Shown: positions 19,833 to 29,766 of the stretch, in pieces
Position numbering within the stretch: position 1 is the stretch's first letter
Layout of the letters: every line of letters starts with the position of its first letter
NCBI GenBank assembly: GCA_023807065.1
Contig: JAJJLU010003466.1
Location: forward strand, 1 to 64,000
Direction of reading: 5' to 3'
DNA: 64,000 nt
Source of the DNA: Isotricha intestinalis
Taxonomy: Eukaryota; Ciliophora; Litostomatea; Vestibuliferida; Isotrichidae
The notes under the pieces: model-generated
The model's database searches: none
What the model was told of the DNA's origin: nothing
What the model saw: only the letters and a program-made list of their open reading frames with translations
Made by a program: the position numbers and the translations under genes

Positions 19833-22800
19833 ATGAGTAGTTTTTTAAATGATACTCCAATTCAAAATCAAAACAAGATAGATTTAAATGCAGATAATGC
19901 AGCTTACAGTGAAGAAACAAAAATGACAAGAAAAATAGAATTTGATAGAGGAACTCCATTAAATTATGATTTTCCATCAAATAAAGTATATACAATACCA
20001 TATACAGTAAAGGGTTTCTTTACATTTGTTTGGACAAAAATGGGAAATACTCCATTTAACTTATGTATAATATGTATATTTATATTTTACTTACTTGCTT
20101 TTTTGGCAGAAATGAAAGCAATATCTCATTTAAAATTATTTTACTCAATATCATTTCATATTTGTATTCTTGTCGTTGAATTTTTAGTAATTTGTATAGA
20201 ATATATAAAAATATTTATGAATGATTTAAAAATAAATAATCAAAAAACAAGAATATATGATAGTGAATCACGTAAATTTATAGAGAAATCATGGAAAAAT
20301 ATAAAAGTAGGAAATATAATATGTGTTAAAAAAGATGAAGTAGTTCCAGCAGATATGATAATATTAGAAGCATTAGATCATAATCATCAATGTTATTTAG
20401 ATAATTCTTCTGTAAATGGAATATTTGATTCTTTTGTTATGAAAAGAGCTTGTTCTGATACTCATGCTCCAGTAATGAAGAAAATATTATTAGGTGAATA
20501 TATGAAGAATATAAAAGGATTTTTAAAATATGAAGAACCAAATTCAAATATGCATGTTTTTAATGGTAGATTAAAATTAGAATCTTTCCCAAGAGCTTCT
20601 GATATTAAAGATGAAAATTTTATTATGAGAGGAAGTACTATTAAAAATATTCCTCTTGTTTATGGATTAGTCGTTTATACTGGAATGGAAACTAAAATTA
20701 TGATGACTTTAAAATTTACTCAAAGTTCAAATAATAATAATTCCAATGATACTCCTTCTGGAAATCATATGCTTCATTCTCATAAAAATCAATTTAGTTC
20801 TGTTATTATTAAAAGAGATAGAGAAATTATTAAAGTTACTTTAAAATTTATACAATATGTTTTAATTGCTACTTATTTCTTCTTAGTTGTTTTATTAGCA
20901 TTAATTGAATTACATAAATCTTATTTATGTTATTATTCTTTTAAAAATGGTCATTTAAGAGGAGAAGATGATCATTATTATCTTGATTTTTATTCTATTG
21001 ATAAAGAAAATATTAATAATCCAAGAAATAGCAAAACTGATCCTTTTTATGAAATGTTTTTATCTGTTGTTGAATATGTTTTATCTATTCATTATTTATT
21101 GCCTTTTGATTGGTTTGGTTTACTTGAAATCGCATATTTTATTTTATCTAAATTTATTCAATGGGATGAAAAAGTTTTATTGAAAGGAAAATATAAAGTA
21201 GAAGTTATTAACTCAAATTGTTTAGCTGATTTTGGCCAAGTCAGACATATTTTAACTGATAAAACTGGAACTTTAACAAATAGGAAATTTGCTTTAAAAG
21301 CTTGTTCAATTCATGGTAAATTGTATTCTTTTGATGAATTAGATCAAAAAGATGAAAATTATGTTTTTAGAATAAAAGATAATGATTTGAAAAATTTGGA
21401 AATATACCAAGAACTACATTCAAATAGTAAATTTGCTCCAAGTATAAAACAATTTTTAGAAGATTTATGTTTATGTCATAGTGTTAAATTATATAGAACA
21501 AATATTAATGAAAATAATAATAATGTATCTAATAAAGTTTTTGGTTCTTCATATGCAGAAGAAAAAGCAATGTTAAGAACATTTGCAAAAATAGGATTTA
21601 AAATAGCAAAAATAAAACATAGTTTAATAACACTTGAAATTGAAGGAGAGAAAAAATTATATCAAATAATAGGATTAAATAAATATACAGAAGAAAGAAA
21701 TAGAATGTCAATATTATTAAGAAATGAAAAAGATCCTGGAAGTATATTATTATGTAAAGCAAATGATTTAACTATATTTTCCTTAATTAGAAAAAGTAAT
21801 CCTCAAATTGATAATGAAATAGCAAAATCAAGATTACAAATAAAAGATTTATCAAAATATGGTTATCGTCCTTTTATTTTTTGTAAAAAATATTTAACTG
21901 AAGAAGAAACAAATACATTTATAGAGAAATTTAAAACAGCAGAAAATTATGTAGTTAAAAGTGAAGAACATTTAAGAAAATTAGCAATAGAATATGAACA
22001 AGGAATGACATTTATGGGAGTTTTATTTTTTGAAGAAAAAATTCCAAAAGATTTAAAATATTCAATAGCAAAATTACATAATGCTGGAATTAAAGTTTGG
22101 ATTGCATCAGGAGATAAAAGAGAAAATGTATTATCAGTCGGTAAAAATTTAAATATATATAATCCAAAATCAATAAGAGGTGATTTTTCTGATAAAGATA
22201 AACCAGAAGATTTAGATATTAAAATGAGTATGTTATTAATGCAATTTTTATTTCCAAATGATAAAATAAATAAAATGAAAACAAGAAAAGGAGTTTCAGT
22301 AGAAGCAAATATAAAATCATCATCTAAGGATTTAACTATATTATTAAGTGGAGGTTGTTTTACTCGAATATGTGCAGATCAAAGAAATTTTCAATCTTTA
22401 GCAACCTTATTATCATATTGTACTTCTTTATTAGCATATCAATTCACTCCAAATAATAAATATGTTTTATGTCAAATGATAAGAAATTATTGTTCTAAAA
22501 ATTCAAAAGTTTTAGCTGTTGGAGATGGATTTAATGATTTTACAATGTTAAAAGAAGCAGATTTATCAATTGGAATTAGAAGTAGGGAAATATTACAAGT
22601 TAGAAATACTTGTGATATTATAGTATCTAAATTTTCACAAATTGTTAATTTAATTATTGTTCATGGAACTTGGAATTATTGGAGATTAAGAAATATTTCT
22701 TTATTATCTTTTTATGCTAATTTCGTTATCTCTTTACCTACTTTTATTCATCAAAATTCTAATACTATTGGAAGCTGTTTTTTCCTTTTTTCTCATGGAA

Positions 22801-25800
22801 TGATTACTATAATGATTTTAACTATTAATATATTTATTATTATTGTTTTTTGTTTTGATCAACCTGTTGAAAGAACTCTTTTAGCTGTTAATTCTAATGT
22901 ATATAAAGAAAATTTCTATAATTTGAAAACTTTAATTCTCGAATTTTGTTTAGAAATTATAAGAGGAATTGCTGATGCTTTAATTATTTATTTTTATTTT
23001 TACAAAGTTTCTCCTATTAATAAAGAAGGAGAAACTATTGATCAAGAATTATTTGGAATTTCACTTTATTGTACTTCATTTTCTGCTATTTTTTTTAAAA
23101 TTTATGCTTTGAGATTAAGAACTATTAATATTATTCAAATTTTTGCTGGTGTTTGTTGCATTGTTGTTATTTATGCTGTTTCTTATGTAGATTCATTTCA
23201 TCAAAAAGTTGTAATTCAAGGTTTTTCTTATTTAACTCTTTTTTTAAATTCAATGTTAGTTGTTTCAATGTGCTTTCTATATGAATATATAGCTTTAACT
23301 TTAATTGATTTTTTCTCAAATGAACAATTTTTAAGAAAGGTAAATAGAATGTTTAATGATTTTATTAAAGATAATTCTTTCTTTAAAAATTTTAATGGAA
23401 TGTATACAGCTTTAGCTAAAGAAATGCCTGCATTAATTAATAAAATAGATAAAATAACCTATCCTGAAGTTTTAGAGAAAATTAATAATAATGGTCATGC
23501 TTTAGATCCTGCTTTAGAAAATATGGCTGATGTATCAAATGAAGAAGTAGCAAATTTAAGAATTAAAAAACCATTTTTGAGATTTTATGATAAAAAAATT
23601 GAATTAGATTATAGAAATTATATTTCTCAAGGAATTGGAAGATGCTTTTTAGCCTATTTAATTGCCTTATTATTTTTCTGGCTTGTCGATATATCATTAA
23701 ATGGAATAAAAGATCAAAAAGTTCCAGTATTTTTAAAATTAAGTTATATAATATTAGGTATATTTATGTTTATTCCATATATAATGGAAAGATTCAATAA
23801 AATATTTCCAATATACTTTTTCCTCGTTTTAACATTAGAAATAATAGGAATATATATAGAAAAGAAAAATAATGAAACAAGAATATGTATTCAAACTTAT
23901 GTACTATTATCTTTTCCATTATATTTCTTAAATTATTCTTTTGAAATAATGATTCTCTTAACAGTTTATTATTGCATAGGAATTACACCTGCAATATATT
24001 TAAATGATTTTGGTTTTAAAGAAGAAACAGGAAATGAATATTTTCTTTATTCTAATCTTCCTCTTTTATACCGTCGTCATGTATATACATATGGTTTAGT
24101 ATTAATGATGATAGTATATTCATATTTCAATCAATTAATTTCTCGAATAGAATTTCTAAAATATTTCAAAAGTAAAATAGAATTAAAAAAAGACAATCTA
24201 ATAATGGCAAATTTAATCCCTGATTTTGTAAGAGCAAAATATAACAGAAGAGAAAGAGGAGCAGTATATGGATATGAAACAGTGACAATAGTATTTTGTG
24301 ATTTAAGTGACTTTGATTCTTTAGTAGCAAAATTAACTCCAAAAGATTTGATCACATTTTTAGATGAATTATATTCAGTTATGGATCAATTTTGTCAATT
24401 ACATGGACTACAAAAAATAGAAACAGTAGGAAAAACATATATGGCAGCAGGAGGAATTAAAGAATGTGAAGTTGATGTAGATCCAATAACATTATCAACT
24501 CATGCTGCAATAAGATCATTTGAATTTAGTATGGATATATTAGATTTAGTTCAAAAAATGGTTTTAACTTCAGGTGATAAAATAAAAGTTAAAATTGGTA
24601 TTCATACTGGGAAAGTTATACCTGCAGTTGTAGGAGAACATAAACCTCAATTTTCTCTTATTGGAGATGCTGTTAATACTACTGCTAGAATGTGTACTAA
24701 TTCTAAAGATAATTGTGTTAATTGTTCAGAATTTTCATATGAGGAAATTAAACAAAAATATAAAGATTTTACTCAAAGTACTAAAGAAGTTAAAGGGAAA
24801 GGAATGATGAATTTATATTTATATGATCCTTCTAAACATAAGAAAAATGCTTTGGATTCTAAAATGAAAGGATTTGGAAGAGATTCTTCTGGGAATATGA
24901 TTGTTAAAAGCGTAACTAAAAATATTCCTGTTCTTGTGAGACAAGGAACTAAAAATTCGAGAGGAAATAATAATAATATGATTAAAACTAATGAGAATAA
25001 TAATTATGTTAGAAATTTTGATAAAGCCAGTGTTAATACTAATAAAAGAAATAGCATTGATTCTTCTATTTTTATAGTTGAAAATTCAAAAGATTTACTT
25101 GTTAATAATAATAATACAGTTAATAATTTATTAGGTCATGTAGAAGGAGAAGAATATTTTAATAATTATGATGAGAAAAGAATTAGGGAAAAAGTTGTTG
25201 AAAAAAAAGCTGAAGAAATATTAGATATTAAAAATTCATTTTTTATTAATTCTTTTCTTTTATATAAATTCAAAGATGAAGTTGCTAAAAATGGTTTTGC
25301 TCGTTTTGAAAAAATAAGATTACAACATAATGAACTTAATTCAATTATGATAAATGGTATTTTAATTGGAATATTATTAATTGGTATATATATGATAAGC
25401 CAATATGCAATATTATCAGATGATCCAATAGATATGATAATAATATTTAATGCCATATTCTTAGTGTTATTAGTAGGAATAATATATAAATCTAATAATT
25501 TAATTCAGTCATACCCTGAAATATTACCATATTTTATAATGATAATATTCTTAGGATTAGTAGTAGTAGAACAAGTAGCCATGAATAAAATAAATGATAC
25601 ATATTATTTAAATTTCCTAGTTCAAACAATATTAGTAGTTACTGCCTTAGAAACAAATGGTTTATTAAGTTATATGCAATTATCATATAATTTCCTAATA
25701 TATATAATAATCTTTTCAATAAATTGTATAATAAACAGAAATAATACTCGAATAAAAAAAGCATGTATTTTCCTAATAGTACTAACATTAATAAAACAAG

Positions 25801-26540
25801 CTTTCATAATATTAACATATTATAACTTAACAATTAATTTCATAAGAAATCAAGAAGAAAGTAAAGCTTTAAATGAGAAGGAAAAAATGTTATTTAACTT
25901 AATGCCACTTCACGTAGTTCAAAATATGAAAGATGACATTCCAGTAGCAGATGTTTTAGATAATGTAACATTATTATTTGCAGATATAGTGAGATACACA
26001 GATTTTGGTAATTGTCACGAGCCAGTAGAAGTAGTTCATATGTTAATGGAATTATTTAAAAGATTTGACAATGCAACAAAAGAATGTTCGGTATATAAAG
26101 TACATACAATAGGTGATTGTTATGTTGTAATGGGATTTAATGGGAAAGTTTCTATGAATGATAGAAATTATTATGAAGAAGCTAAAAATGTTTGTAAAAT
26201 GGGTGAATGTATGATTAAGATAATTAGGGAAGTTAGAAAGAAAGTTAATTTTGAAAAATTAGATATGAGAATTGGAATTCATACTGGTCCTGTCATTGCT
26301 GGAATTATTGGTAGTACTGTTGTTAGATATGATATTTTTGGAAGTGATGTTTTAATTGCTAATAAAATGGAAAGTTCGGGATGTCCTGGGAGAATTAATA
26401 TTAGTGAAGATACTAAAAAATTACTTGAGAGTAAGGAAATGCCATATAATTTAGTTTTAAATAAAGTTGTTCAAATTCCTAGTGTAGGAAAAGAAATTAA
26501 ATGCTTTTTAATTGATAATGGAGAACCTGATAAACTTTGA
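19833..26540 (+). CDS. P4-type ATPase/guanylyl cyclase fusion
   Basis: This intronless 2235-residue protein joins a P4-ATPase (flippase-like) half to a two-domain class III cyclase with many membrane helices. ATPase: phosphorylation motif DKTGT with Asp476, VPADMIIL, and hinge motif GDGFND (897-902). First cyclase domain: Asp1490 and Asp1493, Glu1530 (KIETVGK), Ser1608, Asn1615 and Arg1619; the second metal Asp is replaced by Lys1534. Second domain: Asp2051 and Asp2095 retained, but Leu2174 and Lys2178 replace the catalytic Asn/Arg. The first domain is thus C2-like and the second C1-like, the inverted order reported for ciliate and Plasmodium guanylyl cyclases. Glu1530 favours GTP. The ATPase half may gate or traffic the cyclase. 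The stop is TGA. Confidence 0.95.
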   Translation: MSSFLNDTPIQNQNKIDLNADNAAYSEETKMTRKIEFDRGTPLNYDFPSNKVYTIPYTVKGFFTFVWTKMGNTPFNLCIICIFIFYLLAFLAEMKAISHLKLFYSISFHICILVVEFLVICIEYIKIFMNDLKINNQKTRIYDSESRKFIEKSWKNIKVGNIICVKKDEVVPADMIILEALDHNHQCYLDNSSVNGIFDSFVMKRACSDTHAPVMKKILLGEYMKNIKGFLKYEEPNSNMHVFNGRLKLESFPRASDIKDENFIMRGSTIKNIPLVYGLVVYTGMETKIMMTLKFTQSSNNNNSNDTPSGNHMLHSHKNQFSSVIIKRDREIIKVTLKFIQYVLIATYFFLVVLLALIELHKSYLCYYSFKNGHLRGEDDHYYLDFYSIDKENINNPRNSKTDPFYEMFLSVVEYVLSIHYLLPFDWFGLLEIAYFILSKFIQWDEKVLLKGKYKVEVINSNCLADFGQVRHILTDKTGTLTNRKFALKACSIHGKLYSFDELDQKDENYVFRIKDNDLKNLEIYQELHSNSKFAPSIKQFLEDLCLCHSVKLYRTNINENNNNVSNKVFGSSYAEEKAMLRTFAKIGFKIAKIKHSLITLEIEGEKKLYQIIGLNKYTEERNRMSILLRNEKDPGSILLCKANDLTIFSLIRKSNPQIDNEIAKSRLQIKDLSKYGYRPFIFCKKYLTEEETNTFIEKFKTAENYVVKSEEHLRKLAIEYEQGMTFMGVLFFEEKIPKDLKYSIAKLHNAGIKVWIASGDKRENVLSVGKNLNIYNPKSIRGDFSDKDKPEDLDIKMSMLLMQFLFPNDKINKMKTRKGVSVEANIKSSSKDLTILLSGGCFTRICADQRNFQSLATLLSYCTSLLAYQFTPNNKYVLCQMIRNYCSKNSKVLAVGDGFNDFTMLKEADLSIGIRSREILQVRNTCDIIVSKFSQIVNLIIVHGTWNYWRLRNISLLSFYANFVISLPTFIHQNSNTIGSCFFLFSHGMITIMILTINIFIIIVFCFDQPVERTLLAVNSNVYKENFYNLKTLILEFCLEIIRGIADALIIYFYFYKVSPINKEGETIDQELFGISLYCTSFSAIFFKIYALRLRTINIIQIFAGVCCIVVIYAVSYVDSFHQKVVIQGFSYLTLFLNSMLVVSMCFLYEYIALTLIDFFSNEQFLRKVNRMFNDFIKDNSFFKNFNGMYTALAKEMPALINKIDKITYPEVLEKINNNGHALDPALENMADVSNEEVANLRIKKPFLRFYDKKIELDYRNYISQGIGRCFLAYLIALLFFWLVDISLNGIKDQKVPVFLKLSYIILGIFMFIPYIMERFNKIFPIYFFLVLTLEIIGIYIEKKNNETRICIQTYVLLSFPLYFLNYSFEIMILLTVYYCIGITPAIYLNDFGFKEETGNEYFLYSNLPLLYRRHVYTYGLVLMMIVYSYFNQLISRIEFLKYFKSKIELKKDNLIMANLIPDFVRAKYNRRERGAVYGYETVTIVFCDLSDFDSLVAKLTPKDLITFLDELYSVMDQFCQLHGLQKIETVGKTYMAAGGIKECEVDVDPITLSTHAAIRSFEFSMDILDLVQKMVLTSGDKIKVKIGIHTGKVIPAVVGEHKPQFSLIGDAVNTTARMCTNSKDNCVNCSEFSYEEIKQKYKDFTQSTKEVKGKGMMNLYLYDPSKHKKNALDSKMKGFGRDSSGNMIVKSVTKNIPVLVRQGTKNSRGNNNNMIKTNENNNYVRNFDKASVNTNKRNSIDSSIFIVENSKDLLVNNNNTVNNLLGHVEGEEYFNNYDEKRIREKVVEKKAEEILDIKNSFFINSFLLYKFKDEVAKNGFARFEKIRLQHNELNSIMINGILIGILLIGIYMISQYAILSDDPIDMIIIFNAIFLVLLVGIIYKSNNLIQSYPEILPYFIMIIFLGLVVVEQVAMNKINDTYYLNFLVQTILVVTALETNGLLSYMQLSYNFLIYIIIFSINCIINRNNTRIKKACIFLIVLTLIKQAFIILTYYNLTINFIRNQEESKALNEKEKMLFNLMPLHVVQNMKDDIPVADVLDNVTLLFADIVRYTDFGNCHEPVEVVHMLMELFKRFDNATKECSVYKVHTIGDCYVVMGFNGKVSMNDRNYYEEAKNVCKMGECMIKIIREVRKKVNFEKLDMRIGIHTGPVIAGIIGSTVVRYDIFGSDVLIANKMESSGCPGRINISEDTKKLLESKEMPYNLVLNKVVQIPSVGKEIKCFLIDNGEPDKL

Positions 26541-26874
26541 GGTTTAAATGAAGATTTTTAAATAATAATTTTTCTTATTCTTTTTTTTTCTTTATTTATA
26601 ATTAAAAGTATATTTTTTATTGAATTTATATTAATATATGTAATTTAGATTTATGATTTATTATTTTAATATATTTTTTAAATGAATTAATGTTTGTTTG
26701 GAATAATTTTTATAAAGTATGAATATATATATACTGAATAATAAAAATACATGTATATATTTATATTTTTATATTCCCTCATTTGGTGAATTTATAATAA
26801 AAATTGACATTAATTAAAATTAGTTGAATTTAATCGTCTTAATATGAAAATATCAAACTTAAGAAATTAAAAGT
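26541..26874. other. Intergenic spacer between convergent genes
   Basis: This spacer lies between the 3' ends of the cyclase (+) and the RRM gene (-). It contains AT-alternating stretches (for example near 26720-26770) but no open frame or strong inverted repeat that I can support. Confidence 0.5.
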
Positions 26875-28242
26875 TTAATATGGTTTATAATTATCATTTG
26901 ATTTTGAACTTTTAGATATTCTATTTGTTCTATCTGGACCAAATAAACTTTCAACTTTTATATTTTCATTATTTTTCGAAGAGGCATTTTCATTTTCAAT
27001 TTTTTCTTTTTCACTTTTTGATTCTTGGGAATTTGAACTTGAATTTTTATCATCTCTTTCTTCTGGAAATAATTTTATTTTTTCAAAACTTTTTTTATAT
27101 ATATTTAATTTAGATACCTCTTCGCCTTTTTCATCACATAATTTATAATGACAATAATTATACCATAAAGGATTTTTTATATAATTATTAAAGTAATTTT
27201 GAAATTTTTTATTATCTAAATTTTCTTTTATAAAGAAATTTTCATTTAAATTATTTACAAAATTGTTATTTTTTAATTCTAAAGATTTTTTATTATTATC
27301 ATTAGCCAATAATTGTGAATATAAATTATGATTTAAAGATTTAATTATTTCATCATTGTAGTTATTATTATTATTCTTTTCATTAAGGTTATCTTCATGA
27401 TAATAATTAAATAATTTATTTCTATTATCAATATTAATATTAGTTTGATTTAGTTTAAAATCATTTTCATTTATCAAAAAATTTTTAGGTAAATTATTGT
27501 CTCTAATATTATTATTATTTATCTTAGGTTCCGCTCTTTTACATTCAATCCATTTTCCATAAATAAAATGACAATTAGCATTAAATAGTATTTTATCTAT
27601 GGTTTCTTTTTCAGAAAAAATAATAAATCCGAATCCTCTTGATCTTCCTGTTAATTTATCTTTCATAATAATAACTTTTTCAATTTTTCCAAATTCACTA
27701 AAGTAATTTTTCAAAGAATCTGTGGTTAAAGAAGGATGTAATCCTCCAACAAACATTTTCCTTTCATATATATTAATATTATTTTTCTTATTTGCATTTT
27801 TTGAATTTTTTAAATTTTTATCCGAAGAAAAAGGGTTAATTCTTATATTATTAGTAGATTTATTTAATGATAAACAATTATCAATTTGATCTTTTGGAAT
27901 AGCTAATTTGCAATCTAATTTTTTACCTTTTATTATATGTGGTTGTGATTTTAAAATCAATGGAATCATTTCTTCTTTTTCTAAAGTAATAAAACCAAAT
28001 CCTCTTTGATTTTCTATATTTTTATAAGTTAAATATGATTAATTACTTGTTGTTTTGTCTATTATAATCACACAATCAGTTAATCTACCATATCTACTTT
28101 CGAAATATTTATTTAAATCTTCTATATATTTTAATCAATAAAATTACTTTCGGTTATATTCTTTGGTATTCCACCTATAAATATTTTATTGCTATGATAT
28201 AATTATTATAATGATGTCTTACTTTATATTTGGAGAAGACAT
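26875..28242 (-). CDS. Two-RRM RNA-binding protein (Musashi/hnRNP-like), four exons
   Basis: Exons are 28223-28242, 28148-28191, 28047-28121 and 26875-28013, total 1278 nt, 425 residues. Splicing three tiny GTAA...TAG introns restores a complete first RRM that is broken in the raw sequence: RNP2 is KIFIGGIP, and RNP1 is QRGFGFITL, spanning a splice joint. The second RRM (about residues 131-209) has RNP2 KMFVGGLHPS and RNP1 RSRGFGFIIF. Tandem RRMs of this pattern resemble Musashi, DAZAP1 and hnRNP A/B proteins that bind short single-stranded mRNA motifs. The remainder is Asn/Lys-rich and disordered, ending in a Ser/Lys-rich tail. Start choice: ATG at 28242, just before intron 1, gives MSSPNIN then RRM1 directly. 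Confidence 0.88.
28014..28046 (-). other. Intron 3 (33 nt) of the RRM gene
   Basis: The minus strand begins GTAATT and ends ATAG. It contains an in-frame TAA. Removal gives IIIDKTTKNQRGFGFITL, a normal loop 3 and RNP1. Confidence 0.87.
28122..28147 (-). other. Intron 2 (26 nt) of the RRM gene
   Basis: The minus strand begins GTAATT and ends ATAG. It contains an in-frame stop. Removal gives IPKNITEKDLNKYF, a normal RRM helix 1. Confidence 0.85.
28192..28222 (-). other. Intron 1 (31 nt) of the RRM gene
   Basis: The minus strand begins GTAAGA and ends ATAG. Removing it joins ATATAA to CAATAAA and links the start codon to RNP2 of RRM1 in frame. Confidence 0.8.
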
Positions 28243-28527
28243 ATATTATTTTTATAATAATAAAATATTAATAAATATATTAGAAATAATTTAGATTTAG
28301 TTAAAAAAGTTTATAAAACATTTTGGTTTTTATGAAAATAAAGATACTTCATATATTTTTCAATAATATTTGCTTATTTAAAAAAAAATAATAACAATAT
28401 AATTTTTACTTGTTTAATTTTTTTACAAAAAAAGGAATCAATTAATTTAAATATTTCATAAATAAAAGAATTCAAAAAAAGAAATAAAAAGGATTCAATT
28501 TCAAAAAAGAATAACAAAATATCCTTT

Positions 28528-29625
28528 TCAATGAATATCATTATCACTTTGATGATTACAGTGAACATAACTTAATCTTTTAATTTGAGTATTATCCTCA
28601 ACTTGAATAGAGCAATGATGAATCCCAAACTTTTGACAAACTAAAGTAGCTTGTTCCAAAGTTTTTTGTGGAGAATTACTTAAAATATGTAAACTAATAC
28701 TAGGTCTTCCAATACTGATACACCAAATATGAATATCATGAATATTAATAACTCCAATAACTTTTTGTAATTCACAATATAATTTTTCAGCATTAATGTC
28801 ATTTGGTGCTGCTTCCATTAAAACATTAATACAATCTTTAGAAACTGGAATGGTAGTACATAAAACAATTATTGCAAAAACAAAAGTACAAATAGGATCA
28901 AATATTCTTATTCCAGGATGCTTATCTTGAAATAAATATATAATAATAGCTGCAATTAAAACTCCAAGTGATTGAATCATATCTCCAATAATATGAATAT
29001 AAGCTGCTCTAATAACAGGATTATTATCTCTATTATTAATATCATCACAATCATTATTACACAATAAATTAATTTCTAAATCATTGTCTTCAATTTCTTG
29101 ATTCATTTTTCCAATACTTTTCCCATCCATTACATTAGGAAGTGGATTATAAGCAAGTACTCTACTCATAATAATATTAAATATTAAACCACAAGTAGCA
29201 ATTCCCATCATAATTAAACCTATAATTTCTCTAGGATGAAATATTCTATCAATAGCTTCTGAAATTAACCAAATTGTAAGAACCCAAATAATTAATATTG
29301 AAGATAAAGCTCCTATTACTTCTGCTCTATGGTATCCAAATGTTAAAGATGAATTTGCTGGTTTCATTGCTATAAATAAGGAAAACATTGATATTAGAAA
29401 TCCTGCTAAATCTGATAATAAATGAGCTGCGTCTGTCATTATTGCTAATGAGCCTGCTATGTATCCTCCTATAAATTCTATTGACATAAATGTAAAACAA
29501 AAGAAACATATTCTTATTAGTTTTGATATTGCTGGATTATTTTGATCTTTTAACTTTTTTTGAAAGGTACTTTTTGAAAAATGAGATTCTAATGTTTGTA
29601 TTGGAGGATTATATGAGGAAGACAT
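28528..29625 (-). CDS. Zinc transporter, cation diffusion facilitator family (ZnT/SLC30)
   Basis: The 365-residue protein has the six-helix CDF fold. Helix 2 carries DAAHLLSD, with the His and Asp expected at the zinc site, and helix 5 carries HIIGDMIQS, completing the HD-HD set typical of zinc-selective ZnTs. Other family blocks are TFGYHRAEVIGAL between helices 2 and 3 and the cytosolic domain ending IHDIHIWCISIGRPSISLH. A short Asp/Asn-rich loop (about 185-200) replaces the long His-rich loop of many ZnTs, and the tail ends in a small His cluster (HCNHQSDNDIH). It probably moves Zn2+ out of the cytosol into a compartment or out of the cell. The stop is TGA. Confidence 0.95.
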   Translation of the reverse strand: MSSSYNPPIQTLESHFSKSTFQKKLKDQNNPAISKLIRICFFCFTFMSIEFIGGYIAGSLAIMTDAAHLLSDLAGFLISMFSLFIAMKPANSSLTFGYHRAEVIGALSSILIIWVLTIWLISEAIDRIFHPREIIGLIMMGIATCGLIFNIIMSRVLAYNPLPNVMDGKSIGKMNQEIEDNDLEINLLCNNDCDDINNRDNNPVIRAAYIHIIGDMIQSLGVLIAAIIIYLFQDKHPGIRIFDPICTFVFAIIVLCTTIPVSKDCINVLMEAAPNDINAEKLYCELQKVIGVINIHDIHIWCISIGRPSISLHILSNSPQKTLEQATLVCQKFGIHHCSIQVEDNTQIKRLSYVHCNHQSDNDIH

Positions 29626-29766
29626 TTGGATCTTAAATTTTTTTTTAATGTTTTTTTTTTTTTTGAATTTTTAAAAAAATAAAAAATTAATTTATTTCTT
29701 TGAATTTTAAAATAAAAAATAAAAAAATATATTAAATATTACGGAATTGATGAAGAAATATATTTT

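Noticed and set aside
26538..26560. TGA at the end of the cyclase read through, adding six residues before the next TAA
   Set aside because: TGA never appears inside other intact genes, and the extension is too short to support recoding.
28374..28568. 64-codon Phe/Ile-rich frame downstream of the zinc transporter
   Set aside because: It overlaps the transporter end in another frame and its composition is that of translated A/T-rich spacer.
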